64,000 nt of DNA from Begonia masoniana. Lineage: Eukaryota; Streptophyta; Magnoliopsida; Cucurbitales; Begoniaceae. The position numbers were made by a program, and so were the translations under genes. Where the stretch lies: positions 45,914,209-45,978,208 of the forward strand of contig CM039509.1 of the NCBI GenBank assembly GCA_022432975.1, read 5' to 3'. This document shows, in pieces, positions 43,636 to 55,875 of the stretch (position 1 is its first letter; every line of letters begins with the position of its first letter). The notes beneath the pieces were generated by a model that saw only the letters and a program-made list of their open reading frames with translations, made no database searches and was not told the DNA's origin.

Positions 43636-45932
43636 TGTGACAGCCCCAAACCCGATCGGGGCCGAGGAGCCATCACTCTGGACATTTAATAGAAAACGAG
43701 ACATATATATTTTTTTTTGAACTTTAAAACTTTACACAGAGAAGACTTTCTCTGGATTTTAGATGAGAAAGACAGGATGAGCAGGAATAAACAACAGAAG
43801 GAAACAAGACGAAAAGGAATATAAAAACATAAACTGGAAAATAATAATCTGGAAGGCATACTGGGAGGAGGGCTACGGTGAATGACAAGATCGGGTGATG
43901 CTGGGCGGAGGAAGTAAGGCAGAAGATGTTAATAAACCGAGCAGATGAAGCAAGGCGGAAAATGCAGATAAACCGGGGCGGAAGAGGTAGACTGGGTGAC
44001 AGGGGTGGATAACATAAATAAACCGGGACGGAAGAATTAGGTAGATGACGTCAAGCGGAAGACGTAAATAAACTTGGGTGGAGGATATAGGGCAGATGAC
44101 GTCAGGCGGAAGATGTAATTTTAAAGGCAGCGGTGGATGCAGGCAGAAATGCACTGTTCACCGGTGGAACTGAACTACAGACAGAAATGAACTGTTCACC
44201 GGTGGATGTGAACTACAGACAGAAATGAACTGTTCACCGGTGGATGTGAACTACAGACATAAATAAACTGTTCACCGTGGAAGTGAACTACAGACGGAAA
44301 TGTACTGTTCACCGGTAGAAGCAAATTTAAAGGCAGCGGTGGATGTGCTTTAAAGGGCAACGGGGGATGTGATTTTAAAAGTAGCGGTGGATGTGCTTTA
44401 AAAAGGCAACGGTGGATGTGATTTTAAAAGCAGTGGTGGATGTGCTTTTAAAGGGTAACGGTGGATGTAATCGAAGATGTAGTTTTAAAGGCAGAATTTG
44501 ACAACTTTTAACAGGAAGACGTATAAACATGGAACATAAACCAGAAGGCATAAAAGTTTCAGACCTTCAAAACCCGATTCGAAACAAGGTTGTAAAACAT
44601 GTTTGACAGAGATTCAAGAAAACACAAGCTGCATAGATAGCTCAAAATTTGAAGCCATCCATGCACAACCTAGAAAGGAAGAACTCAAACAATTCCAAAA
44701 TGTTTTCAACACACTTCAAAACATATATACAACTGTCAAATACAGAGGTTTTAGACATCAATACAAGACTGAACCTACAAAACTGAACCTACACTTCAAA
44801 TGTTTTAAAACTTCAAAAGATGATACAGAACTTGACATAACTTCAGAAAATACATTCTCATAGGAAATACATTTGTCTGACTGCAGCAACCACCCCATGA
44901 ACTCATCCCGCCAACTACATCAACTCATCATCTTGAGGCACAATGTCCTCTTCTGGAGGATCCATACCTACAACAGGGAATTCAACTATGAGCCTAGAGC
45001 TCAATAAGAACATACAATGCAAAGTGATGCACGTGCTATGCATGAACATTTTCAAATACATGAACATTACATTACATTTCACTAGACAGGAACGTGTAAG
45101 TGGGAGAAAGAGCTGGCGCAACAGGAGTACATGTCACAACAGGAGTACATGACAGGATGCCAGTTCTTGTCCACACTTAACCATACATTTCATTACAGGT
45201 TTTATCTTACTTAACTTCAAACCGTGTGCAGAAAATATTTCATGACTTTCAGAGAAAACGTGTATGCATGAACATTCATAGACAGGTGACAGAATAATAA
45301 TCAGGATATAAAACAGAACACACTTAACCTAAAACATAACCTACGGTTTAACTACCCAACAGAAATCCTGATAACATAAACCTAGTACCTCCGTATTGTA
45401 GGGCATTAAGGGCCAAACCTATATGTATGAACTTACTTGTTTGCTGCGGAGTTGAGAGTCTTGAACGTGTTGCCTTGGTGATGCACAGACCTATGACGTG
45501 CACGAAGAGGGAAATTAACAAGCTGTAAGCTGTAAATGCACGTGACGATCAGGTGGATGTGTCTTTCTTACCGATAAAGTCTGCAACTCCATGCAACCGA
45601 GATCGATGGAGTCGAGCGATCTAAGGACACCTTCTCCCAGCCGATTTCCTTATGTGGTTAATGGCTGAACATTGTCGCATAATTCTGCGACTTAGCATGT
45701 CAATAGTTTAAAGAAGAAGTCGAGTTTATGAAGGGTCCAGTTTCGTCTGATACTGAAATGTTTCGGAGTTTTGTATTTTTTTTTTAAAAAAAATTATAAT
45801 GATATAACATGAAGTAGATAGGATGAAACAGAGAACAAGCCAGTATTTATTCGAAGGATGTTTATGTTTATGTCGCGGCCTTTAACGGGGTCGTTACAAA
45901 TATTTACATGGCAAAATTTGCCGGGTGTTACA
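43636..45932 (-). mobile_element. LTR-A solo LTR, copy A7, nested in A6
   Basis: 2,297 bp, ends TGTGACAGCCCCAAACCC and GCCGGGTGTTACA; TSD GGAAG/AGAAG (43631-43635, 45933-45937; one mismatch). Its variable block (44110-44480) is made of GGTGGATGTG and CTACAGACAGAAATGAACTG repeats. Confidence 0.88.
44915..45490 (-). other. LTR-A exon 2/exon 3 cassette, copy A7
   Basis: On the minus strand, exon 2 (45490-45437) between CATAG and ACAA|GTAAGT, and exon 3 (44967-44915) after TTGTAG, join in one open frame ending EDIVPQDDELM and TAG. The Arg/Ser/Thr/Gln pattern of exon 2 (RSRLSTPQQT) matches copy A1. Confidence 0.4.
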
Positions 45933-46239
45933 AGAAGACATATTTAAAACTGGATGACAATTAAAATCGGACTACAGAAACATAAGGGAAAATGGACGAC
46001 AGACATGCAGTGGAAGACTTAATAAAATGGGAAACATAAACTGGAAGTCATGCAGTGGAGGGCTACAGTGGATGACAGAAGCTGTGGACGACTATCTTAA
46101 AGGACAACGTGGACGACAGTTTTAAAACAATAAAGTAGGATTTTCGGTCGACGAGACATAGCACTTGAAGAGTTATGACTCACAACAGAATCGGTCGAAG
46201 TGCAAAAGAGTGGTAAGACTGAGTTTCGGTCGAAGTGAC

Positions 46240-46560
46240 CTTGGACAATAGGTTTGGACGACAAGTTTTGGACTACAGAAATGGTCGACAGGTTTGGACG
46301 ACAGATTTGGACGACAAGTTTGGATGACATAAATGGTCGACAGGTTTGGACGACAAGTTTTGGAAGACAAAAATGGTCGACAGGTTTGGACGACAAGTTT
46401 GGATGACAGAAATGGTCGACAGGTTTGGACGACAAATTTGGACGACAGAAATGGTCGACAGGTTTGGACGACAAATTTGGACGACAGAATTGGTCGACAG
46501 GTTTGGACGATATAATTGGACGACATTATCGCCCATAACTTTGGACGATAACACTTAGCC
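46240..46560. repeat. GGACGACA/GGTCGACAGG minisatellite of copy A6
   Basis: Alternating GGTCGACAGGTTTGGACGAC and AAGTTTGGATGACAGAAAT words repeat about seven times. False frames on both strands result (SSKPVDHFC or DDRNGRQVW repeats). Confidence 0.9.
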
Positions 46561-47080
46561 TTAGTCGACAAACTAAGTCTCTGGAATTAAATTCTACATC
46601 ATTCGGTCGACAAATTCGACCGAATAAAACAGAGAGACTTAAAAATAACTCGAAAGGCATATATACACCGCCGATCGATCGGTTACCCCAGGCGATCGAT
46701 CGGCTACCTCTCTGTTTGACAGTTTACATCTTTTGACACAAAAACTTCAAACTTCAAAACCCGATTCAAAAGCTAAGTTTAAAACATGCTTGAAAACATG
46801 ACAGAAGTTCAAGAAAATCTAACTACAGGATAGCTCTAAAATCTGAAACAATCTATGAACAACGCAAAGGAAAAAACTCCAAGCAGTTCCAGAATATTTC
46901 GAAACATACATACAACTGTCAAAACAGAGGTTTTAAAACTTCAACACAAAGTCTATACATCGTTTCAAAATCCCAAAAGTTGTACAGAACTTGACATACA
47001 CCTCAAAAATACACCCCCACAGGTTCAAACTATGTCTAGCTGCCACAACCACCCCATGAGCTTCGTCCCGCCAACTGCAT

Positions 47081-47676
47081 CTACTCGTCGGCCTGAGGCA
47101 CAAAGTCCTCATCTGGAGGGTCCATACCTACAACAGGTAGTTCAACTATGAGCCTAGAGCTCAGTAAGAACATATAATGCAATGATGCATATGTTATGTA
47201 TGAACTTTCGAAATACATGGACATTACATTATGTTTCACTGGACAAGGAGGTATAAGTGGGACTTATAGAGGAACTGGCGCAACAGGGGTGCACTTTTAG
47301 GCACATTACAGGAATACATTACAAGAATACAGAACAGGATGTCAGTCCTCATCCACACATAACCGTACATTACATACAGGTTTATCTTTTTTAACTTCAA
47401 AACCTCGTGCATAAAACATTTACATGACTTTCAGGAAAAACGTGTATGCATGAACATTTACGGTGCTTAAACATAACTTAAACAGGCTATAGGATAACAA
47501 GCAAAACAAAAGCAAACTCATTTAACTTAGAACTTAACCTACTACCTAACTACCCGACAACCAAAAACCTAGTATCTCCGTGCTGTAGGGCCTTAAGGGC
47601 CAACTTATACGCATGAACTTACCTGTTGTCCGAAGTGTTGCAAGCTTTGTACGCACGGCCTCGGTGATCCACAGAT
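47081..47676 (-). other. LTR-A exon 2/exon 3 cassette, copy A6
   Basis: Exon 2 (47676-47623) after ATGTAG and before ACAG|GTAAGT, and exon 3 (47127-47081) after TTGTAG, join in one open frame ending EDFVPQADE and TAG. Exon 1 is broken: the frame used in copy A1 has two stops here. Confidence 0.4.
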
Positions 47677-48639
47677 CTACATCATGCACGATAAAAATGA
47701 ACCACGTTGAAAAATGCTAACTAATCAAACTTAGTAGGATTCTCTCTAAGCTCCATCAAACCCTTAGATAACATTCTAACGTGTTTTCCGTATAAAATCA
47801 ACGAGTTTTCTCCAAAACCTTAACCCTAAACTTAAAAAAAAAAAACTAACGTTTTAACTTGTCCAGACTCATTAACTATAGTAGATGATTACCTTAGGCA
47901 GAGAAATAGAAAGAAACTAAGGAGATCGGAGGAGCTTTGATGGTCATTCGTCGTCTGGAAGAGAAAAGGCAGAAAGGAGAAGAAGAAAAATGAGAAGTGT
48001 TTTACGTAGAGGAGAAGAGAAAGCAGGAAGAGAGAGGGAAGACTTGTCTTCTTCCACAAGCTTGGACACTTGGCACACATCCATTGGCTTCCTCCCACCA
48101 ACCTTAATTGGCTTCCTAATTTGCCCCCATTGGTTTCCAACTAAATTGTTATTTAGTTCATCGATTCGGTTTTCCCCGAAACCTGTTTTTCCATAAAGCA
48201 TCACAACAATTCCAGAAAAATACACATTTTATTAATGGAAAATTAATCCCGTTTAATAATTTCATGGAGTATTTACATGGCTAAAATGTAGGGTATTACA
48301 ACAGTAACGAGCCGGTTTGGCTCGGGTCACACCGATGGGCAGAGCCGAGCTCGGTCGTCATGGCTCGCGAGCCCGTCGATGACCGGGCTCAACGAGCCTG
48401 CTCGCTAGCTGGTTCGGTCAAGCCCAGCTCGGAGCTCTGAGCCCTCTCTGACGCCTCGACGGCGGACATGGACAGCCCCGTCTTCGTCTTCCTTCGACAT
48501 CTACCAACGACGACGGGTACGACCATTTTCAGATCTTCTTCATCCAACCCGAGCTGCCGCCCGCCGAGCACAAGATCGATGAAATTTTCGGCGAACTAGT
48601 TGACGTCCTGGAGATTGCGAACAAGATCGATGAACACAA

Positions 48640-49045
48640 GGATTAAATTAAAACTCATCGTTCTCGTCGCCACCTAAGAGTGCGGCGATGGTTCGTCCTA
48701 AAGGAGGCGATCAATCGCTCCGTAGGGGTGAAAATTCGCCCTACAGGCGATCAATCGCCCCATAGGGGCGAACAATCGCCCAAAATCTAGTGCATGGGGC
48801 GATTGATCGCCTGCACTGTTCATGTGAACAGTGCAATACTATTCACATTAACAGTGAAAATTACTGTTCACGTGAACAGTGAAAGTATTATTTACGTAAA
48901 TAGTGCCTAAAAAAAGTTTTAATTAAATTTTACGCACGTTTTCTACGAATTTTAAAAAAGAAAATTTACACATTTTGAGTTCTTTTAAAGATGTACAGTA
49001 TTTTCAAAGTATTTTTACGAACAGTCAAGTTAGTGACGTCTGAAT
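48640..49045. repeat. Retroelement LTR-like fragment inside hAT-2
   Basis: It contains GGCGATCAATCGCC-type palindromes (48709-48810) and ACTGTTCACGTGAACAGT inverted words (48860-48880), features shared with LTR-C rather than with hAT coding sequence. Repeated in the tandem copy at about 50990-51395. Ends not defined. Confidence 0.45.
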
Positions 49046-49049
49046 TACC

Positions 49050-49600
49050 TATGTAGATAATATGTGGAATTCTACTTATTTGATGTTGGAAAATGCTATG
49101 CCATATTGGCAAGTTATTTGTATTTTTATTAGTGAAAAAACACAAAGTATTAATATTGATAAATCTAGTTGTAAAGTAGCTAATATATTTTTTGATCTTT
49201 TAAAACCATTTTATGATTCTACAAATGAATGTTAAAAAATTTATTATCTTACTTCTCATCTTGTTCTCCCAATTTTTATAAACTTAACGAGTAATTTTGC
49301 ACAATATCAACATAGAGATGAATTTAAAGATATACTTAATAAAATAGAAACAAAATTAAAAAAATATTGACTTGATATTCTTCCTATTTTTTGTTATGCA
49401 TATATAATGGATCCTAAATATAAGTTAAAAGGAGTATATCTCATTGTTAATAAAATTTCTAATAATTTACAAACTTCTTTTTTATTTTTTATGGATCAAA
49501 TAACATCTAGAATTACTAGGTTTAGTCGTCGTATGACTCAAATATTCTAATGGTTAGTCATCAAGTGTTTCTGCACTTTTAGCTCAGTCGTGGTGGATGG
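49050..49600 (+). pseudogene. hAT-2 transposase fragment
   Basis: Matches the hAT core downstream of the CHILNL block: MWNSTYLMLENAMPYWQVIC, then FDLLKPFYDSTNEC, then FCYAYIMDPKYKLKGVY, interrupted by in-frame stops. Parallel to 3690-3890 and 12487-12720 of hAT-1. The N-terminal half and dimerisation domain are absent. Confidence 0.75.
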
Positions 49601-51389
49601 AAATATGTGCATAATTAACTGGCGCAACAGGGGTGCACTTGTTTAGCACCTTACAGGGATACATTACAGGAATACAGAACAGGATGTCAGTCCTCATCCA
49701 CACATAACCGTACATTACATACAGGTTTTATCTTTCTTAACTTCAAAACCTCGTGCATAAAACATTTACATGACTTTCAGGAAAAACGTGTATGCATGAA
49801 CATTTACGGTGCTTAAACATAATTTAAACAGGCTATAGGATACAAGCAAACAAAAAGCCAAACTCATTTAACTAGAACTAACCTACTACCTAACTACCGA
49901 AAACCAAAAACCTAGTATCTCCGTGCTGTAAGGGCCTTAAGGGCCAACTTATACGCATGAACTTACCTGTTGTCCGAAGTGTTGCAAGCTTTGTACGCAC
50001 GTCCTCGGTGATCCACAGATCTACATCATGCACGATAAAAATGAACCACGTTGAAAAATGCTAACTAATCAAACTAGTAGGCTTCTCTCTAAGCTCCATC
50101 AAACCCTTAGATAACATTCTAACGTGTTTTCCGTATAAAATCAACGAGTTTTCTCCAAAACCTTAACCCTAAACTTAAAAAAAAAAAAACTAACGTTTTA
50201 ACTTGTCCAAACTCATTAACTATAGTAGATGATTACCTTAGGCAGAGAAATAGAAAGAAACTAAGGAGATCGGAGGAGCTTTGATGGTCATTCTGTCGTC
50301 TGGAAGAGAAAAGGCAGAAGGAGAAGAAGAAAAATGAGAAGTGTTTTACGTAGAGGAGAAGAGAAAGCAGGAAGAGAGAGGGAAGACTTGTCTTCTTCCA
50401 CAAGCTTGGACTACTTGGCACACATCCATTGGCTTTCCTCCCACCAACCTTAATGGCTTCCTAATTTGCCCCCATTGGTTTCCAACTAAATTGTTATTTA
50501 GTTCATCGATTCGGTTTTCCCCGAAACTGTTTTTCCATAAAGCATCACAACAATTCCAGAAAATACACATTTTATTAATGGAAAATTAATCCTGTTTAAT
50601 AATTTCATGGAGTATTTACATGGCTAAAATGCCAGGTGTTACAATAGTAACGAGCCGGTTTGGCTCGGGTCACACCGATGGGCAGAGCCGAGCTCGGCCA
50701 TCAGGGCTCGCGAGCCCATCGATGACCGGGCTCAACGAGCCTACTCGCGAGCTGGTTCGGTCAAGCCCAGCTCGGAGCCCTGAGCCCTCTCTGACGCCTC
50801 GACAGGCGGACATGGACAGCCCCGTCTTCGTCTTCCTTCGACATCTACCAACGACGACGGGTACGACCATTTTCAGATCTTCTTCATCCAACCCGAGCTG
50901 CCGCCCTCCGAGCACAAGATCGATGAAATTTTCGGCGAACTAGTTGACGTCCTGGAGATTGCGAACAAGATTGATGAACCCAAGGCTTAAATTAAAACTC
51001 ATCGTTCTCGTCGCCACCTAAGAGTGCGGCGATGGTTTCGTCCTAAAGGAGGCGATCAATCGCTCCAGTAGGGGTGAAAATTTGCCCTAGAGGCGATCAA
51101 TCGCCCCATAGGGGCGAACAATCACCCAAAATCCAGTGCATGGGGCGATTGATCGCGCTGCACTGTTCATGTGAACAGTGCAATACTATTCACATGAACA
51201 GTGAAAGTTACTGTTCACATGAACAGTAAAAGTATTATTTACGTAAATAGTGCCTAAAAAAAGTTTTAATTAAATTTTACGCACTTTTTCTACTAATTTT
51301 AAAAAAGAAAATTTACACATTTTGAGTTCTTTTAAAGATGTACAGTATTTTCAAAGTATTTTTACGAACAGTCAAGTTAGTGACGTCTG

Positions 51390-51970
51390 AATTACCTATG
51401 TAGATAATATGTGGAATTCTACTTATTTGATGTTGGAAAATGCTATGCCATATTGCAAGTTATTTGTATTTTTATTAGTGAGAAAACACAAAGTATTAAT
51501 ATTGATAAATCTAGTTGTAAAGTAGCTAATATATTTTTTGATCTTTTAAAACCATTTTATGATTCTACAAATGAATGTTAAAAAATTTATTATCTTACTT
51601 CTCATCTTGTTCTCCCAATTTTTATAAACTTAACGAGTAATTTTGCACAATATCAACATAGAGATGAATTTAAAGATATACTTAATAAAATAGAAACAAA
51701 ATTAAAAAAATATTGACTTGATATTCTTCCTATTTTTTGTTATGCATATATAATGGATCCTAATATAAGTTAAGAGGGGTATATCTCATTGTTAATAAAA
51801 TTTCTAATAATTTACAAACTTCTTTTTTATTTTTTATGGATCAAATAACATATAGAATTACTAGGTTATATTCTTCTTATGAATCTAAATATTCTAATGT
51901 TAGTCATTCACGTGTTTCTTCACATGTTAGCTCAAGTAGTGGTGGTGGAAATATTGTATGTTCACAATTT
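51390..51970 (+). pseudogene. hAT-2 transposase fragment, duplicated copy
   Basis: Second copy of 49050-49600 within the tandem duplication, with a one-base deletion after MPY and extending slightly further (ARLYSSYESKYSNVSHSRVS-like). Homology to hAT-1 ends near 51970 and the C-terminus is replaced by unrelated DNA. Confidence 0.75.
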
Positions 51971-52480
51971 GGTATTCATGAAAGATCGAATTTTGAATGA
52001 GAATAAGTAGACTCTTTTCTTTTCAAACTTTGAATGCTTGATCGGTTTTTTACAATCCTTCTTCAATCAAAGGATAGTTCTCAAATTGATTTTCAATTTG
52101 GGTGGAGATTGAGACTCCAATTGTTGCCAAGTCCGTGGTTGCTCAGTGACTCTTATTCCTCACCTTTTCTAAGACCTTAGAGAGGTAAGAAGAGTGAAGC
52201 CAACCAAGCCTTGTGCCGTTGTAAGTTTCTTAGAAAAATTATATTCACCATAAATTACAAATTTCACTTTACCCTATTTTGTATATATTTGTTTTCTTCT
52301 ATTTTTTATAATTAAATGACATTTTTGTATTAATTAAATATTTTCATTATTTACATTTTACATGACTAAGTATTTATTATATTTCATCATTAATATAATA
52401 AATATTTATTAAAATTTTAATAAATAAACGATTAATGAAATATATAATATATTTATATAAAATAATTTTATTTATCTAAG
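51971..52480. other. Unassigned DNA within hAT-2
   Basis: Replaces the region where the hAT C-terminus would be. No open frame or repeat recognised; 52250-52470 is very AT-rich. Confidence 0.4.
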
Positions 52481-52939
52481 TTCGGCTCGTTAAGCTCGGC
52501 TCGTTACGCTCGTTGGGCCGGCTCGGCTTGGCTCGGCTCGTTAGGTTCGTGGCTCGCGAGCCGGCTCGGGTTGAAAATTTTTAAGATCAGCTTGTTAGGC
52601 TTGGCATGTGACAGCCCCGAGACCGAACCCGATCGGGGTCCGGGATCGGAGCCATCACTCCGGGACAGTGGACGGAAAACGGTGACTAATTTTTTTTTTT
52701 AACATAAACAGAACAGACAACGTTACTGGAACAACTTATGAAAGCCAACAAAACTTTTAAAACTTTAATGGGAAACTGAACCGAATGACAGAAAACATGC
52801 ACTGTCAATGCAAACCCTAAAAGAGCATAGCTTTACAGAGGAGAGAAACTACAGTGAGTAACAGAGTATAAATAACAGCAGAAAAACAGGGAATGAAAGT
52901 CGGAAGGCATAGGCAGAAATCTGGCGGAAAACTTAGTTT

Positions 52940-53410
52940 AAAACTGGGCGGAAGACTTGAATGACGTCAGCTGGAAGATATAAATGCAAGGACAGAAGCG
53001 GAGATGACGTCAGCCGGAAGGAACAGACAGCAGCTGAGATCGTATGAGGTGATGACGTCAGCCGGAAGGATGGATGGCTGTCAACCGGAAGATGTGAAGA
53101 CGTCATCGGCAGATACAGATAGTAAACGAAAATCGACTAAGGTGATGACGTCATCAGAAGATAGATGACGTCATCGGAAGATGTAGGCATTAAACGTAAT
53201 CGGCAGGAGATGAAACAAGTGGATGACTGTCATCGGAAGAGGAGATGACGTCAGACGGTAGATGCAGGCATTAAACGAAATAGGATTATGTGTGACATCA
53301 TCGGAAGATGTAATGCCGTCATCGGCAGATAAGATAGTAAACGTAATCGGCAGAAGAAAAGCTATGGTGACATCATCAGAAGAGGAGATGACGTCGTCGG
53401 AAGATGAAGT
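52940..53410. promoter_or_regulatory. TGACGTCA palindrome array, copy A8
   Basis: Six GATGACGTCA-type sites plus AGACGTCA and TGACGTCG variants, in GGAAGATGACGTCATCGG-like units with degenerate copies between. Same position in the LTR as 36395-36690 on the opposite strand. Confidence 0.6.
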
Positions 53411-54112
53411 TAACTGAGAGACAGATGAAAACCGGCAGAAGTAACTAAGACTGATGAAATCAACTGTTTCACCGGTGGATGAGATAAGACAAAATGTGAA
53501 CAGTGACTATCGGTGGATGCATTAAACGTGATCGGAAGATGCAGTTTTAAAAGGGCCGAATTTGACAACTTTCAACAGAAACATATAGACAGAGAGCTAA
53601 GAACAGAAACATGAAAGTCTCAGATTTCAAACCAATTCAAAACATGGTTCTCGAGCACAACAGAAGGCATACAGGTTTAAGACCTTCAAACCCAATTCTA
53701 AACACAGTTTTAAAACATGCATGGGAACATGACAGAAGTTAGAAAACCTAACAGAAGATCAAGAAAACAACTGCATGGATTATTCCAAAACCAGAGACAA
53801 TCCATGCACAGATTATCAGAGAATATCCCAAACAAATTCCTAGAATACTCTAGAATACAAACTTAACTGTCAAATACAGCGGTTTTAAACATTGAAACAG
53901 AATCTATGCATTGTTTCAAAATTTCAAAGACAGTACAAAACTTAACATAGGTTTACAGAAACTCCCAAAACAGAAGTTTTCTACAAGGGCTTTTAACACA
54001 AAGACCAGAATTTCTTAAAAACTTTACAATATAAACTATATTTTAAAAGCTTGAACCTCAGAACAGAATTATGTCTATCTGCAGCAACCACCCTGTGAGC
54101 TCGATCCATCAG

Positions 54113-54743
54113 TTACAACAGATCGTCATTTTGAGGAACAAAGTCCTCGGTTTCAAGTTCAGTACCTACATCAGAGAGTTCACCTATGAGTCTAAAACTC
54201 AGTAAGGACATAATCAGAATGCTGTGATGCAAAATGCTATGCATGCAATTTTTTCAGAAATACGGTGACAGTACTAAAGCATTAAGTTTACAGTGGGCAC
54301 GTAGAATTAAGTGGAGCTTATAGGGGACTGGCAACAGTGGGGGAGGGGAGGGTGCACTATCCGGCACATTCCGGGATACAGTACAGTAAACAGTTCTGGG
54401 GCCAAGTCCCCGTCTTCGCCACTTAGCCTGGTACATTCAGTCAGATTTTATTCTTGTTTAGTTTCAACAGTGTACAGAAAACATTTGCATGTCTTTCAGA
54501 GAAAACGTGTATGCATGAACGATGCTTGAAACTTAAACAGGCAGACAGCAGAAATAAAGACAACAGAAGGTAAATCGAAGCCAGACATTCAGAACATAGA
54601 CTATAACCTTTCTATCCAAAACAACCGAGGAACTAGGAACCTAGTACCTTCGTGATGTAGGGCCTTAAGGGCCAACCTACGGTTATGAACTTACCTGGTT
54701 GCTGCGGGTGTCAGATGCTCGAATGTCCCTGAAATGCTCGGAT
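54113..54743 (-). other. LTR-A exon 2/exon 3 cassette, copy A8
   Basis: Exon 2 (54743-54695) after TACAG and before CCAG|GTAAGT has one in-frame TGA. Exon 3 (54165-54113) after GATGTAG ends EDFVPQNDDLL and TAA. Same frame and length as copy A1. Confidence 0.35.
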
Positions 54744-55367
54744 CTGTAGTATGCATGAAGAGGTATTAAACAGCTGCAAATGTTAACTAATAAGTTGGTA
54801 AAAACAATCTGTTCCAAACTCATTCAACCCTTAGAAAACAACCAGTAAAAAAAATCTGTTCCAATCATTAAACCTTAGAAACAACGGTGGTTCATCCAAC
54901 AACAGTGAGTTTTTACCAAACATCATAACCCTCAACTTCAGTAAAAAACGCACGATTAAAACTTTCAAAGCTTGTTAGCAATAACAGATATTTAACCTTG
55001 AGTGGAAAAACATAAAGGAATTGGGAAGACGAAGTACTTCGATGGTGATTGTGACTGGACGAGCGAAATATGGAGAGAAAATAGAAAGAAAATGAACAAC
55101 AATGTTCACGTAGATGGAAGGAGAAATAGGTAGGTTTCTCAGCAAGTTAGTGCCAATTGGCAAGCTCCTTGGTTATCTCCCACCAACCTTAATTACCCTA
55201 ATTACCCTTCAATGCATTTCAACTTAGTGTTTTCGTTTAGTTACACATTAGTTAGTTCTCCACTAATTATTCAACAATCCAACCAAAACATTCCCTTGTA
55301 TAAATAATATAAATCTCATTCAAATGATCGGAAAACTATTACATGGCTAAAAAATGCAGGGTGTTAC

Positions 55368-55775
55368 TTCCACCCACCTTAACAGAAATTTTGTCCCAAA
55401 ATGCCTAAGCGAATAGGTATAGACGATACTGGCTTTAACATCTGTTGTCTTTCCCACGTGGGGACTTCTCCACCTTGTGGTGCGCCATAAATTGTACCAG
55501 TGGAACCACTTGTTTCGCACTACTTTGAGTGACATATCCAATATGCGGTAGAGGTCTTTCTTCATATGGCAGCGTCGCATGATATCAAAGTCACCGGTTT
55601 CACGATCTGAGTTGGATCTCGGACACATTTTTTCAGAATCGAAACATGGAAGACTGGGGACCCCATCATGACGCTGGCAACAGTGTGTGTAAGCATGTTT
55701 TCCACACGCTTCAGGATGGGAAAAAAGGGGCAATGAAGGGGCGGGCTGCTTTCTTACCGAATTCATTACGCCTTT
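55368..55775 (-). pseudogene. PPT and pol C-terminal remnant of the LTR-A element
   Basis: On the minus strand, just before the LTR, is GGGACAAAATTTCTGTTAAG followed by GTGGGTGGAAG, the PPT-side sequence typical of plant Ty3/gypsy elements. Upstream (55440-55560), one frame reads KQVVPLVQFMAHHKVEKSP, resembling the VKVLWRHH..EEATWE tail of Del/Tekay-type pol, with frameshifts around it. The element is cut by the assembly gap at 55776. Non-functional as shown; low sequence quality may account for some breaks. Confidence 0.65.
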
Positions 55776-55875
55776 NNNNNNNNNNNNNNNNNNNNNNNNN
55801 NNNNNNNNNNNNNNNNNNNNNNNNNNNNNNNNNNNNNNNNNNNNNNNNNNNNNNNNNNNNNNNNNNNNNNNNNNN
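55776..55875. other. Assembly gap of 100 N
   Basis: Exactly 100 N, a conventional placeholder for a gap of unknown size. It interrupts an LTR-A element at left and an LTR-C element at right. Confidence 0.99.

Larger units (their letters stand above)
43508..48300 (-). mobile_element. LTR-A solo LTR, copy A6, with copy A7 nested inside
   Basis: Plus-strand ends TGTGACGACCCCGGACCC and TAGGGTATTACA; TSD ATAGT/ACAGT (43503-43507, 48301-48305; one mismatch) within hAT-2 subterminal DNA. Without A7 it is about 2.5 kb. It includes a GGTCGACAGGTTTGGACGAC minisatellite (46240-46560), CGATCGATCGG palindromes (46673-46703) and the exon cassette. Confidence 0.88.
47276..51963. repeat. 2.34-kb tandem duplication across LTR-A and hAT-2
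   Basis: 47276-49619 and 49620-51963 are near-copies starting at CTGGCGCAACAGGGGTGCAC. Each contains the 5' part of LTR-A copy A6 (minus strand), hAT-2 subterminal DNA, an LTR fragment and transposase remnants. The copies differ mainly by single-base indels, and the last 80 bp of copy one (49540-49619) look like a corrupted version of 51880-51960. Confidence 0.9.
43419..52606 (+). mobile_element. hAT relic (hAT-2), host of nested LTR-A copies
   Basis: Left terminus TAGAGATGTTAAACGGGCGG, followed by GC-rich GGCTCG subterminal repeats that continue after the insertion at 48301. Transposase remnants lie at 49050-49600 and, in the duplicated copy, at 51390-51970. The right subterminal region (52480-52606, GCTCGGCTCGTTA) is cut by LTR-A copy A8. 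The C-terminal dimerisation region seen in hAT-1 is missing. Confidence 0.75.
52607..55367 (-). mobile_element. LTR-A 3' LTR of a longer element, copy A8
   Basis: Starts on the plus strand TGTGACAGCCCCGAGACC after the hAT-2 sequence CTTGTTAGGCTTGGCA, and ends GCAGGGTGTTAC. Unlike the others it is not solo: on the minus strand a purine-rich tract and pol remnant lie just upstream of the TGTAAC end. This fixes LTR-A sense orientation and links LTR-A to Ty3/gypsy. It contains a TGACGTCA array (52940-53410) and the exon cassette. Confidence 0.85.

Noticed and set aside
46097..46571. Frames with SSKPVDHFC or DDRNGRQVW repeats
   Set aside because: Readings of the LTR-A copy A6 minisatellite.
43508..48300. 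Reading LTR-A sense as starting at the TGTGACGACCCC end
   Set aside because: In copy A8 the purine tract and pol tail lie next to the TGTAAC end on the minus strand, and the splice-like signals are in the same orientation, so TGTAAC is the 5' end.
50620..50943. 107-residue GC-rich frame
   Set aside because: Lies in hAT subterminal GGCTCG repeats; its counterpart in the tandem copy near 48400 is frameshifted.
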